From Mariannaea sp. PMI_226 (lineage: Eukaryota > Ascomycota > Sordariomycetes > Hypocreales > Nectriaceae), in contig JANFOG010000003.1 in the NCBI GenBank assembly GCA_024336345.1, forward strand, positions 1,122,501 through 1,186,500: a DNA stretch of 64,000 nucleotides, written 5' to 3'. The notes beneath the pieces were generated by a model that saw only the letters and a list, made by a program, of their open reading frames with translations, did no database searches and was not told where the DNA came from. Both the position numbers and the translations under genes were made by a program. This document shows positions 23,836 through 35,550 of this stretch, piece by piece. The stretch's first letter is position 1. Each line of letters starts with the position of its first letter.

Positions 23836-26800
23836 AACAGAGGCAGGACCATATGGTCTGAGATGGAGGGAATAATCAGATGACAGCAGAATCTAACCAT
23901 GACGGCACTGTTTCTGATTGTTCTATGAAAAAAACTCTTCAAGCAAGAACTTTCAAATCATTACGTAGATGAGGAAGTAGGCAGAAAAAGGAGAAAGTGG
24001 TCCTGTGGATTGTGTTCCTCCGAATGCAGTCATATAGATTCAAGGGGTATATCAGTGGGAGGCGAATGCTCACTCATGGATTTCTTCGATCTTAACCTTA
24101 GTCCTGAGAGGGTGCAAACGAGTCATTGGTCTCCCAGACAGGAAGTGTCTTTTTTTTCTTGTTTTACTAGAATATACTTGCCATTTTCCGAAAATAACAT
24201 CCATCATCCAATACCGATGGTGGCTCTAAGTCCTACGTAATGATTATTTAAGATCAACGAAGCCAAGTCCCGCACCCCGAAGATATCCACAAATGGTCTG
24301 CACACCAGTCACGTAACAAAGAAGCTATCTGCCAGGCACAGGCGATGCAGCAACGGCCGAGCGCAACTATAACCGGGACCACTTTTAAGATTGCTTCCAG
24401 GGGGCGAGAGAGGGAGAGAGAGTCTTGGAGTTGAGGATGACTGATTCGATGAACCAGATCACTTGAGATGTGATCTATGAGCGAAGGTGGCAGGCCAGAA
24501 AGCACACGTATTATTAATGAGAAGCCGCTGTACCCACTGTTCGTCTGACATACATATCAAAGAAGGGGGATGACAGTGCTCAACGCGACATATGCGAGCT
24601 CGTCCAGACCCCGAGGACCGTTGCCAAGAAAATAGTCCTATTTGGCTGTGGGCGAAGCCAGAAACGCGGGGAAGGGACGCAAATTCCAACCACGAGAGAA
24701 CATGGGACGAGAAGAAGGATAACTATTGGCAGAGCTAATTGGTGGGTTTGATTTTTTGCAACGATTAACGCGGCCTGAAGACAATGATGGCGGCGGAGCT
24801 AGGGGAGTCGTCACGGGTGGCACAGATGTGATGGCGCGATTAGGGCAGAAATATCCTGGGCGCAATTCCCTGCCGTGGCTGCATTAGTGCTTGCAGCAGG
24901 TCCAAGCTGTGATATGTGTGTCTGAGGCGAGCAAGACGACCAGAAGGAGGAGAATAAGGGAGTTCTGTTACACACGAACACGACCCGGCAAGGTTTCACA
25001 CTATCCGCCTAAGTCGAAGTTGAAGCAACGCGCCACCAGCAACCTTAAAAACAACTCCCACGTGTGCTCCTCTTTCGCCCTATGGGGCGATGTCTCTCAA
25101 CTGAATGGTGGCGTGGAGAGAGTTCATTTGGAAACAAGCACACTAGCTAAATACCCGGATAACACCCACATGAATCACTGTTTCACGTACCTTTGACGCG
25201 TCGTTGGCAGCATAGCAGTCTCAGGTACTGTCTGTTTCGTATCGCATGCCTACATCCTTGGTAGTAACAGCCCTCCTGGGAGTGGTGGGGTTACACTAAG
25301 AACATCAATAGTCTCCCACCATCTGTATCTTGTCTTCCATATCTTCATAGCGTTCGCAGTCGAAGGGGGGAAAGCTCCGTATCGTCTGTAACTGACATTC
25401 CCAATTGTTGTCTCAATATTTCCCGCCTGAAGATCAGTGCAAGGTACCCGAATAGTAGGACTCAGTTTCTGATGGAGGGGGGGGGGAAGGGGGTGTGGTG
25501 GACTCGTGGGGGTTAGGGGATGAAAAGAAAAAGATTAATGTATTGCACCCGTATGTTGAATTCGCCGCACATATTCGATCAAATTTTGACAGTGCTTGAG
25601 CTCGGTAAGGCACATAGGTAGTAGCGCTCACTTACTACAATGCGTAGCACGCCTCTTTTTGCGGAGACCAGCACTACTATCAACGTTGCCAAGTAAGCCA
25701 TAGTGGACCATTTGGCCAGCCCTTGGGTGGCAAGAGTGAATTCATTGTTTGACAGCAGGATCTAGAAGGAAGACACACGACACGAAGTACTGGAAATAGG
25801 GTCGCTTAGAGACTTAGCCAACGAACTGTTCATTCAGAATCCTTGGAACGCTTTGACATCATCCCCTGACGTGAGCAAGTGATGCCCTGTATTGAGGGAG
25901 ATCTGACCAGACTACCTATGTTGGCATTGGTTACCTATCTCCATATGGCGGCCTCACATCAAGGGCGTTTACTACAGCTTCTGTCATCTAACGAGTGACG
26001 CTTTCGATCGAAACAACTGCTAACCTATTCAAGCTTTCTACTTCTTGTTGTAGGTTGGCATCGGCCGTGATAAGACTGGTCATGTTGTATCCTGGAGACT
26101 TGCAGACGAGAGACGGGCTGGTGGAGAAATCATAGCACCATTTGCTGCCGTACCTTTTCCCTGGTCTGGTGTATGATAGCACGCGCTGTTGTTCCAGCGG
26201 AGGTACGTGCCACCACTGTTGGCTTAGCACGAAGCTAGGCTGGGAGCTAGGCTGCTGTCAAATCATGATGCGTAAGGGGCGTGATTGATAGATTGCTGAT
26301 AACTAACTTGGGAAAGATACCTATGGCATTTTCACCCACTCGCGTCGTCGGAATACTGAAGCCTAAGCCAAATTGCGTAATTTATCCCCTTTCAAGTTCT
26401 CGACGTCCAACCAACATTTGAGTTTGACACAATCCTGACTTAGCCTAAAGAGGAAGTTGCACGGTCCTCTTCTGTGTGCGCTCGGATCCTCGGTTCCCGG
26501 GATTGCTTTCACGGCAGTAGGTACACACCCACTTAACGCCACCTTATCTTGATGATGCTTGGGCTTGTGCCTGTGCTTGGGCTTGAGCTTGTGCTTGGGC
26601 TTATGCTTGGGTGGCATGTGTCTGACAGCCTGCCTGCCTGTCTGTGTAACACACTGGGTGCTCGGGGCACACGAGGCCGACATACATTACAGGTACTGTA
26701 CCTTGGGCCTTGCCTCAAGGCAGCTCGGTTCCTGGAGGGCTCCTCTGCAAATAGGTCCCAGAGCGCCGAGGCATCATGCATCAAAATATCATAGTAGGGC

Positions 26801-27757
26801 GTGCATCCGACTTCAACAGCGAGATGACACTGCCGAGTTCCGCAAGTGCTAGGATTTGTTAAATAGAGATCCGCGATGACCTCCCCTCACAACAACATGC
26901 CAATCTCCCTGGCCAGCGTCAACCACTTACCCATGAACCGTTGCCTCCTTCAGCTCTCAACCTAAGCGGACCGCTCCGTGGAGAATTCGTGATGCAGGTT
27001 GATGAGAACAAGAAGAGGACTCCTTTACACCAGGGGGAGGGGGCAAAAGAACCTCGGACGCCTCTTGGCGCACTAGCCAACCACAGCCCAACCCAGCCGA
27101 CCCTCCACCACGCATGACACTGAAACCTGTCATGCTAACGCGAACCAGAAAAGTAGAACGACCGCAGATGCAGAACGCACACGGACGCCGGGGTATTTTC
27201 TGCTGCTTCAAAACACAAAAGTACTAGTGGTCGAGCTGATCTCCCCTTGTATGCGCCACATGCGAATCTAGAATAATTGTCAAGCATTCGGTGACTTTCT
27301 TTTCGGTGACTTTCTTGAGACCAAGGCGGCGTTGGAGCTAGCAACTGTTTGTCCGTAGCAGCAGTCGTGCTCGTCCCATCCATACCACCATCTCATCGCC
27401 GTGTTGGTCTTCTCAATGACTCGAGCATGAATACAGGTGGCCACGTTCCCCCACAGTCTGCTCTCTCGGTTATCCAATGGGAACTAAACCATGTATTGAG
27501 AAAGCTAGATGCGGAATAATATCCGCTACATGTGCCTCAGCCACAAGTTCCAGACCCTCCACTCTTCCCTCCCGTGTGCATCCGTATGCCCCCGTACTGT
27601 GGTCTGCAAGAGAATCTTTCCTGGATGACTTCTCGAAGATCTGGGGAATCCCGAGATTTGTGGTCCGGGGTGGTCCATGTCGAGGGATCCATAAGAAGGA
27701 CGGCAGGCCATGCAGCTTGAATCCTGAGCTCTGCCCGCACTGCAACCTCTCCTCAAC
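23836..27757. other. long intergenic region (3.9 kb)
   Basis: The largest gene-free block. I found no domain-bearing frame on either strand. It contains homopolymer and purine tracts (near 24405-24421 and 25478-25492) and a degenerate CTTGGG/CTTGTG repeat at 26557-26613. It also holds the promoter of the CFEM receptor at its right end. Confidence 0.45.
26557..26613. repeat. degenerate hexanucleotide repeat
   Basis: About nine units alternating between GCTTGG and GCTTGT variants. On the minus strand it translates to a Lys-Pro-Lys-His run within a 106-codon open frame that has no other coding character. Confidence 0.7.
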
Positions 27758-29485
27758 ATGAAAGCGCGGCTAGCTTTGTTCGTTGGTCTCATCTTCATCC
27801 ATCCGATATGGTGTAATGAGACCTTCAAGATACCAAGCGTTCCTGATTGTGCAGTGAGTAGCGCGTTTATCGCTTTCCATGATTTTGACGCTACAGTTCT
27901 AATGCCTCGAATTAGTTACCATGCTTCAAAGACTTGGGATCAAGCTCTGCCTGCTCAAGCAATCCAGCATGCCTATGCACGAACGAAACCCTTAGCCAAC
28001 AAGCCCTCCTCTGCACCCAAGGGGCATGTCTCCCTAGAGACATCTTTGGTCAGTCACAGGTTCACACTGGCGAATCGAACGAATTAATTTCCTGACTGTT
28101 GGCTTCAATAGCGACCATCAATGCAACCATGACTTCTTGCAATGCGCCTGTCCGAGATGTCCGCCAGAAATACGATGTCCTTACCATAGCCTTGACCGTA
28201 CTTGCTACTGTTACGGTTGCCTTGAGGTTACTTGAGAGGCTTCTTTTCCGCTCTGGCATGTTTTCCGACGACTACTTCATTGTCCTCAGTACTGTAAGAA
28301 TGCTCCCTTATTCTGAAGTATTCAAGGATTAACTGCTTACGCTTTTGATAGCTGGTCAATATTGCGAACTCATTGACTTGTATTTTTGGCCGTAAGTGAA
28401 CGCACCAAGCCAACTTTGAATTTGAAATCTAACAATGATGCCCTCAAGTGTCACCAAATGGATTAGGAAAGGATTCTTGGGCTATTCCTGCTGATCAGGT
28501 TACAGAATTCCTACGTGTAAGATGCCCCTTGACATTATATTTGCGCTGTAGTCCCAACATGCACCATGGCTAACATCTGTATCAGTTTCTTTATGTAGGC
28601 TCAGTGTTTTACTCCACCACGGTCTTTTTGGTCAAAATTTGTATCCTTCTATTCTTCCTTCGTATATTCCCTGGAGAAACGATTCGAAAGGTCACCTGGG
28701 TGACAATTGGTCTAAACGCGGCTGCCCTTGTCATATTTAATGTTGTAACGCTCACGCAATGCCGCCCAACCAGCTATTATTGGCAACGATGGGACCAGCT
28801 CCACGAAGGCAACTGCAACAACATCAATGCCATGGCCTGGGCTGGAGCCGTTATCAGCATTGTCATGGATTTTTGGATGCTTGCGCTTCCAGTGTCGCAG
28901 GTGGTACATCTGCAAGTTCACTGGAAGAAGAAGGTCGCTGCTGCTCTGATGTTTGGCGTTGGTACTTTGTAAGGGCTTCTCATATTCACTCCGTCGGCCC
29001 CAAAGAAACAAAAAAAACTAACAGAAAATGCGCACAGTGTCACAGTCGTCTGTATCCTCCGACTTAAAGCCCTTGTAAAATACGGCCATACTGTCAATCC
29101 TACTTGTAAGTTTGGCGGTCTCTCTCTCTTCTGTGCTTCAGCGTTGCTAATATGGGCTATAGGGGATGCATATGATACCTGCTATTGGTCCTCGATCGAA
29201 CTAAATGTCGCCATCCTCTGCGTTTGCATGCCAAACATCCGTCTCCTGCTCGTCCGAATGTTCCCAAGAGCGATGAAGTCATCCCATAACCGCTCGACCA
29301 ATGTTCGAAATGGTTTATCAGCATCTCGCGGAGAGAGGATCAATGACGAGGATCCAACAGGCGGCCGCCCAGACACCCGAAATAAGCCAGGTTTCCAGGT
29401 AACCTCCGACCCGAAAGGCTCATCGAGTACTATCGAGTTAGTTGGCTTAGAGAGACCGACGAGCAACAGAAGAGATGTCGTTTAA
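27758..29485 (+). CDS. CFEM-domain PTH11-like seven-transmembrane receptor (430 aa)
   Basis: Eight exons close in phase: 27758-27853, 27916-28048, 28112-28293, 28352-28391, 28449-28516, 28586-28968, 29038-29105 and 29163-29485. A signal peptide (residues 1-19) precedes a CFEM domain with eight cysteines spread over the first three exons: PDCA, LPCF, SACS, PACLC, LLCT, GACL, TSCN. A rhodopsin-like fungal seven-helix region follows, with ERLLFRSGMFSDDYFIV in the first loop, FYSTTVFLVKICILLFFLRIF, and the late motif AYDTCYWSSIELNVAILC. The cytosolic tail is hydrophilic and Ser/Arg-rich. The family is known from Pth11 of rice blast, a surface receptor for infection-related development; CFEM domains can bind haem or surface ligands. 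The ligand here is unknown. All cysteines are present. Confidence 0.9.
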
Positions 29486-29893
29486 GTGTCCACCAAGTGA
29501 GTCACTGTATGAGTAGGACTTGTATGATCCTTTTGTTTGAGAGAGAGAGAGGGGGGGTGTTTAATTTGGGCTGAGAGGGTTTCCTTATAAATACACGATA
29601 CCACAATTCATAGTTTCAGAGACGAGTTCTATCCCCCAGCAGATTCCATCTTGATTCAACGCGAAACGACGCGCGACCGCCTTCAAATTTGGAAGCGCGA
29701 GTTAATATTAACTATCCAAACTAATAAATTTATATGGTCATTTATGTATACCCTGGACCTCAAACGGTGCATTTCGGTATTTAGGCCGCTCCCCGAAAAA
29801 GGAAATCGGGATTACATCTGCATGTAACAGCACTCCAGTCTACACGACTCCAGTGACAAATATTTAAGTTACAAAAGATAAGACTTGCATAGC
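29486..29893. other. convergent intergenic
   Basis: 3' flanks of the receptor and the GPI-anchored protein gene. A short GA tract followed by G7 lies near 29541-29558. Nothing else was seen. Confidence 0.45.
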
Positions 29894-30766
29894 TTAGAAA
29901 ATGATGTACGCAGCGACGAGTCCAGTCAAGATGAGGCCAGCCCTCACTGAAAGTTGGCTAGCTCCGTTGGTTGTGTGGGTAGGTGTGCTCGCGGCATGTG
30001 TTGTTGAAACTGAGGAGCCGGTCGAGGAAGTCGAAGCAGCCACCGGAGTGCCGGACGGCGTGGCAGATGTAGTCTCAGAAGAGTCAGAGCTAGAGCTGGA
30101 ATTGTCGTCATTACCGTCATCATTGCCATCTTTACCACCATTCTGGCTGATGACGGATTCCCAGGATGGGTAGGTGGTGCCTGGACAGGCGGCAATACAC
30201 TCGTACGTAGACTTGTATGAGTTGATGTCGTCCTTGTTCTTGTTCACTTGGCTGTAGTACTTGTCATTGCACTTCCTGGCACAGGCATAGGCAGAGCATG
30301 GGATGTGGTCCGGATCCCCGAGGCCTTGACCTGCCAATTCCGACTTTCCCCATTCTCCAGTGCCTCCCTTCAGATAGAAGGCGTTGCTGTACTCGAAGCC
30401 AGACGGACCATCCTTGTGGGGATCAGAGTTCCACTCCATCGAAGAGATCTCGAGTTCGGCAGATTCCGGGACCACATCGGCGGGGATCTTGACCTTGACT
30501 GTCGTGGTGCCCATCTTGGTTCCGTTGGCGAGCAGGCAGACAGGGCCCGTTCCCCAGCCTGGCGGAGTGGTGGCGAGGTACAGGTTGAAGTTGGTGAACT
30601 GAGCGTCAAAAGACTTCCGACCATCGGCAATGTCGGTTTGGATCGTGATTTCAACTTCAGTGTTGGCATTTACAGTAGAAGGGATGTCGATGTTGTCGAA
30701 CGCCAAGGCGCTTGAAGCGCAAGTCAGCGCCACGGCCAGTGGGCCAAGAAAGGTGGATGAGATCAT
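29894..30766 (-). CDS. GPI-anchored serine-rich surface protein (290 aa)
   Basis: A single exon. A signal peptide occupies residues 1-22 (ending ALTCASSALA), followed by a beta-rich domain (about residues 25-130) resembling Ig-like folds of fungal wall proteins, then a cysteine-containing helical section with CSAYACARKC and YECIAAC (about 160-200). After that comes an Asp/Asn then Ser/Thr-rich stalk (about 215-270), and a hydrophobic C-terminus (LILTGLVAAYIIF) preceded by small residues (TNGAS) suited to GPI attachment. It is expected at the plasma membrane or cell wall. The precise family is not recognised. The gene is convergent with the CFEM receptor. Confidence 0.82.
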   Translation of the reverse strand: MISSTFLGPLAVALTCASSALAFDNIDIPSTVNANTEVEITIQTDIADGRKSFDAQFTNFNLYLATTPPGWGTGPVCLLANGTKMGTTTVKVKIPADVVPESAELEISSMEWNSDPHKDGPSGFEYSNAFYLKGGTGEWGKSELAGQGLGDPDHIPCSAYACARKCNDKYYSQVNKNKDDINSYKSTYECIAACPGTTYPSWESVISQNGGKDGNDDGNDDNSSSSSDSSETTSATPSGTPVAASTSSTGSSVSTTHAASTPTHTTNGASQLSVRAGLILTGLVAAYIIF

Positions 30767-31179
30767 TGTGTGAGAGGAAGAGAGGAGGGCTCAAGAGGCT
30801 CCAGAAGGAAAGTTATTGAGTTGGACGGTTATAGCGAGTGACTGGGATAAAGGAATGACAGAGACCGTCTGGAGTGCTGCACCGTGGCCAAGATTACTAC
30901 TCTAGAAACGGTCGAAGATTCAAGTGCACGAAGAGAAAAGAAAAGAAAAAGCCACAGGCAGCCACTTATGACAGATCTGCCCCCTTACGGAACTCCGTAC
31001 CTTGCACTAAGACCAGAATCGCCCCAGGCGCCCACCCGTCAGGTCACAATGACAGAATTTTCCGGTAAGCGAGCTGTACTAGGAATGGCGTCGTCCAGAA
31101 CTCTCATCCTATTTGTCCGTTTACCCAAAACTCGTTGTGCGACCTGTTTAGCTTGCATGGACTTTTTTCATCAAGATAG

Positions 31180-31265
31180 TTTTAACTCTTTATAGTAATG
31201 CCCGAATATCGCATGGAATTTCTCAGCAATCTAATTTTAACTCTTTACAGTAATGCCCGAATATC
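31180..31265. repeat. pair of 31-bp direct repeats
   Basis: 31180-31210 and 31235-31265 share 30 of 31 bases (core AGTAATGCCCGAATATC). The spacing from start to start is 55 bp. The single difference is T versus C. Confidence 0.85.
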
Positions 31266-31300
31266 CTGCATAGGTAAGTTTCAGATACTGTGAATTTTTC

Positions 31301-31326
31301 TTGATTGATTGATTGATTGATCGATT
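31301..31326. repeat. (TTGA)n microsatellite
   Basis: About six TTGA units with one changed base near the end, shortly after the direct repeat pair. Confidence 0.85.
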
Positions 31327-33845
31327 GTTTAGCCTGGTCATTTGTGATTCTGCCCACGTGGCCCCGTAGTTATCCCTGGAGGAGACGGGCCACGACAGGA
31401 GTTCTGCCTATGGCTCCAAGCACGCGAGTGAAAGCTTTCGGAAATAAAGGGTCATTGATTAATCACTCATGTTGTTTACTAGATACAACGACAAAATTCC
31501 TTACCAAGAGAATGGCGGATGTACTTCAGATAGTCTAACATTTTTTTACATGGTCCAGGGCCCCAGTGTACAGTCAAACAGGTAATCTACGGCAGTCCCA
31601 ATAGCTGGATTGATGGCCACACAACGGCCACCTCAATCCTTTCTCGTAACATCATAAGATGGTTCGCGTGACGTGGCTTTTTAAGCAATAAAACGATGGA
31701 AGGCCGGCAAAACGAAGAGATGAGCCAACTGTAGCGCAATTTTCAGAATGCACCTCACATAAAAAAGAGCACACATTACATGCTAGATTTGGCCATGATT
31801 GACGCACGTCGATAAAATCAGTGGATTCTGTCTAATTGAGCACATTTTTTAAGTATAAATTGATTACTGCTCAAAGCGAGTTTATATTGGTACATGACGG
31901 GGGTGATATTAGAAAGCGCTCTCAAGAGAAACACGTTATGACGCTTGGAAATGCCCAAGTATAGTTACGTCAACTAAGCTGAGTGGAACCCCAAGTCCTT
32001 TATTATTTACCTAGCCAAGCAAGCGTTGTCACGTGGTTTTACGAGTACTATGTAACTTGCGTAGCATGTCACTAAAGGGCAAATTAGAACCCAAGCTACC
32101 TTGTCTATGTTGTAAGCAACTCGGACGAAAATTGTATGCTGCACAAGTCTTTATACAAAATGTATCGGGGAAAGCCACGAGCACGATGAGAAGCGTTGGC
32201 ATTTTTCTTTTGCTGCTTTTCCTAGTAACATGAGTTCCCACGCCTTATGGGTTGTCTGCCTTTGGCTGTGCTACTGTAATGAAAAAAAGACTTATTTTCG
32301 TGTCCTGGCCGTCTCAGTCAACGTTGCGTCGAAATCTAAAGGCTAGAGTGGTTTGATAGAGAGGACGCAAATCGGGGCTGGCAATCCTTCTACAACTTGG
32401 TTTTTGAGTTCCTAATACGATTTTCAATCCAAGACTTTGTTATTTCCCACCGACCGGCAATGCGATGAAGCTCTCTCTCTCTTTCCCTCTTAAAACACAA
32501 AAAGGGCGTCATGTTTCTATGCGCCTCTCAGATGGTAGGCACATACACACGTTCTTTGCTCGATATGCTGTTGAGTCGTTGACGGTATTGTCACCTATTG
32601 TTTGTCAAGATAAGGCAGCATCTTGCACGGGACAGGAGACCATAACTGAGTAATGTAGAGGTGGTTGTCAATCTGTCGACGTATATTGGTAAAGAAAAAG
32701 TCAACCACAACTAATCCGGCAAAGAAAAAAGAGTGTAGTTGCGGCCATGTTCAACAGCTACAATATTCAACAGTTCTAAAGACGACTGGGTGGGAACATC
32801 TCAATCCACTTTTGGGTACATAGATTGTACTATCCGTGACCCTAAACCACGGTAGATTCATCATATAGCACCCCCATTTGCGCGTGCAAGCCTTGATTTC
32901 CCCAAAAAAATCTTTCCGGCTGTCACGTTGATACATCTAGTGAATTAGCCTTTGTTTTAATGCACTCATGCACCTCAAGTTGATTAGATGCAATATCTGA
33001 TTCCTAGCTTGGATCAGAGGGCTCAAGAATTTAGCTGCGAATAAATGGACTGACCCTAACCTGCAACGGCTAATTGGACTTGCATAGTCCGAAACGTAAT
33101 GAGGAAAATTCGGCCAAGAGACGGAATTTGTTATTATGAAAATCCCCACCATATTTGGACAGTCTCTTTGTTTCAATGCACCAGGAAACGTCGCAGACCT
33201 CCTCTTCCATGGTGATCTATGAGCCAACAACAGTTCGCGATTCTTGCTCGCATCAGCACTAATCACTTTGCAAGGGAATACATGCTAAACTCGGCAAAGC
33301 GCCTAAGCGTTCGGCAAAAGCAAAAAAAATAAAGAGCCAACCTGGTAGTCTACAGGAAATATTATTGACTGTAAAATAAAAACTTGGACACCTCAACATC
33401 ATAAGGAAAAGGCTGGGACAATGCAAGACATACTGTATCGTGCCAAGCAACGTCGTCCGACACGATTCGCAGCAAAAACCTGCTAGCATCCCCAACAGGT
33501 GTATTAAGTTCCTTGATGATGGGGAGTTTCTTATGGCAAGTGATATAGCGTCAGCTCTCCTGCAGCGTGCTGACGCCAAGACGCGCTTATTCAGTCTTTC
33601 ATGTGGTGAGCTGTCAGACGTAAGTGCGGCTGGTTGGCTTCTCACACTCCATCCGAGTCAGCTCATGACCCCGGCAGTTGTTTGGACTACCTTACCTACC
33701 TACTTGACTAAATAAATTACGCATCCCCCAATCCCGTCCCCAAGTCGGGAATTTATTTCCTTTTGTCCTGTCCTGTCCCTTCTCGTCCCGCCCTCAATTC
33801 CCAACAACATCTTACGATCATTGTCATTTTTGTTGCGCTTCCACA

Positions 33846-35061
33846 ATGGAATCATTCAACGGCCTTGCTGCATTGGCCTTCATTGCGGCAGAAGTCGCCT
33901 TTGTCCTCGTCGCAGCCGTAACTTTCATCCTCCTCCCTCGCCGTGCCATAGCCTCACGCCTGCTCGCAGTCATCGCCCTTGCAGGCTTGACTTATGGTCT
34001 CCAAGAGCAAACGCTGCGCATCTTCATTAACCCCGCACGCCGATCCAATATTGTGCCTCTGCTATGGATCAAGTTTCTCAACGTCGCCGAGCTCGTTGCC
34101 GTCTCCTGCGTGGACAAGGCCCAGTTATCTGAAGGCAAGCAACTCAGTACCACGGCGCTCGTCTGGAGAAGCGCATCTCTTATTTGCAACTGGCGTCGGG
34201 TTGATACGAAATGGGAGATTAAAGATTTGCCAAAACAACCCTGCAAGAGTGATACTTCTTTCATCTTGTACAATCTAATGCGCATGTCTGTGACCTATAT
34301 AATTATTGACGCGTTGACTTCCGCACCACCAGCAGAGAAGCATCTTTTGATGCCTGAAAAGAGGACACTCCTCAATCTTCGAGATCTTACGACTGAAGAC
34401 ATTATATTCCGTCTTGCCGGTACCATATCGTTTTGGGTCATGGTGTCCCTCTACAATTTCCTTTCCTACACCCTCGCTGCAGTATTGACCGTGTTTATAC
34501 GGCTGACTACGTCCGACCGGTGGCGCCCTTTAAATGGACCGCTCAGTTCGGTGTATACTGTCCGAAAGTTCTGGGGGTGAGTGACAGACAGGCCAAGTCG
34601 AAATGGGGCGTTGATATTGATGAGAATCCAGAGAATTTTGGCATCAATGCCTTCGAAGGTGCCTGACAGGTCCAGCTGACGCTTTCGTCGACAACATCCT
34701 GTGTATTCCTCGCAAGACCTTGCTTTCACGCTATTCCAGGATTTTTCTGGCATTTTTTCTCTCTGGTTTGGTCCACCAAGCAGCAAGCTTAGCTATGGAT
34801 GTCCCTCGCACCGATGTGGGCACTCTCAACTTCTTTATGCTCCAACCACTGGGGATAATAATCGAGGATGGAGTGCAGGCGGCAACCAAGGGCCTTGGCT
34901 TGCCATCCTTTGTTCGGAGACTGGTGGGATATATCTGGGTAATAGCATTTTTGTGGTGGTCAACACCTCAGTGGTTCTATTCGATGGCTAGTCTTGACGA
35001 TCAAGGGCAGCTGCTCCCTTTCCCTATCGTCAAGAGGCTACTACCAGCACAGGATATATAA
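33846..35061 (+). CDS. wax-synthase-type membrane acyltransferase (386 aa)
   Basis: Two exons, 33846-34576 and 34632-35061, joined by a 55-nt intron. Splicing at CCAG/AGAA restores the signature FWGEFWHQCLRR, which fixes the intron boundary. Other family marks are W-RPLNGPLSSVYTVRKFW before the junction and FLSGLVHQAAS after it, where the His is the likely catalytic residue. About 7-8 hydrophobic segments indicate a multi-pass membrane protein, probably in the ER. Relatives include plant wax synthases and fungal O-acetyltransferases such as those in terpenoid and trichothecene clusters. The acyl acceptor is unknown, and no biosynthetic backbone gene lies next to it. Confidence 0.85.
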
Positions 35062-35550
35062 CTAGTTTTTGTCGATTTCCAAGGGAGAATATCGACGCCA
35101 TTGCAAGTATCATGGCAGATGGATGAAATAATTATACTTCAAGTGAGATTATTCCAACTTTCTTGACGCACAAGACATTTTAGACGGTCAAGAAATAATA
35201 AGACATAATAAAAAAGTCGGTTGCCCTAGCATGCTAGATAAAGATTTTGTTTCTCCATACCTCGTTATGTTCTACTATTGAGCCAATTATATTCCATATT
35301 TAGATTACTATAAAAAATCATGTTTGATAGACGATAATCCATCTGGGTTTCTTCATACCTCTTACGCTAGCTATTCAATGTTCCTGTCAAGAGAAAAAGA
35401 GAGAAAAAATCCAACCTAACTGCTCTGTCCGAATGGATGACATGTGAGGACCAGTCAGCATTGGACATGTGAGCTTTACGGTAATATGAAAATCCACAAT
35501 CTGTCGAGTCTCCTATTCATCGGTTTTAGATGCAGTAGTGCCCTCCATAT
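35062..35550. other. convergent intergenic, AT-rich
   Basis: AT-rich 3' flank of the acyltransferase and the mannosidase genes. No repeat or gene was recognised. Confidence 0.45.

Larger units (their letters stand above)
30767..33845. other. long intergenic region (3.1 kb)
   Basis: No gene was recognised. The region includes a 31-bp direct repeat pair (31180-31265) and a GATT repeat (31301-31326). The last 200 bp are pyrimidine-rich (CCCGTCCC-like runs), as in many fungal promoters, and precede the acyltransferase. Confidence 0.45.

Noticed and set aside
26363..26683. Open frame with a Lys-Pro-Lys-His run
   Set aside because: It is a by-product of a simple hexanucleotide repeat with no other coding feature.
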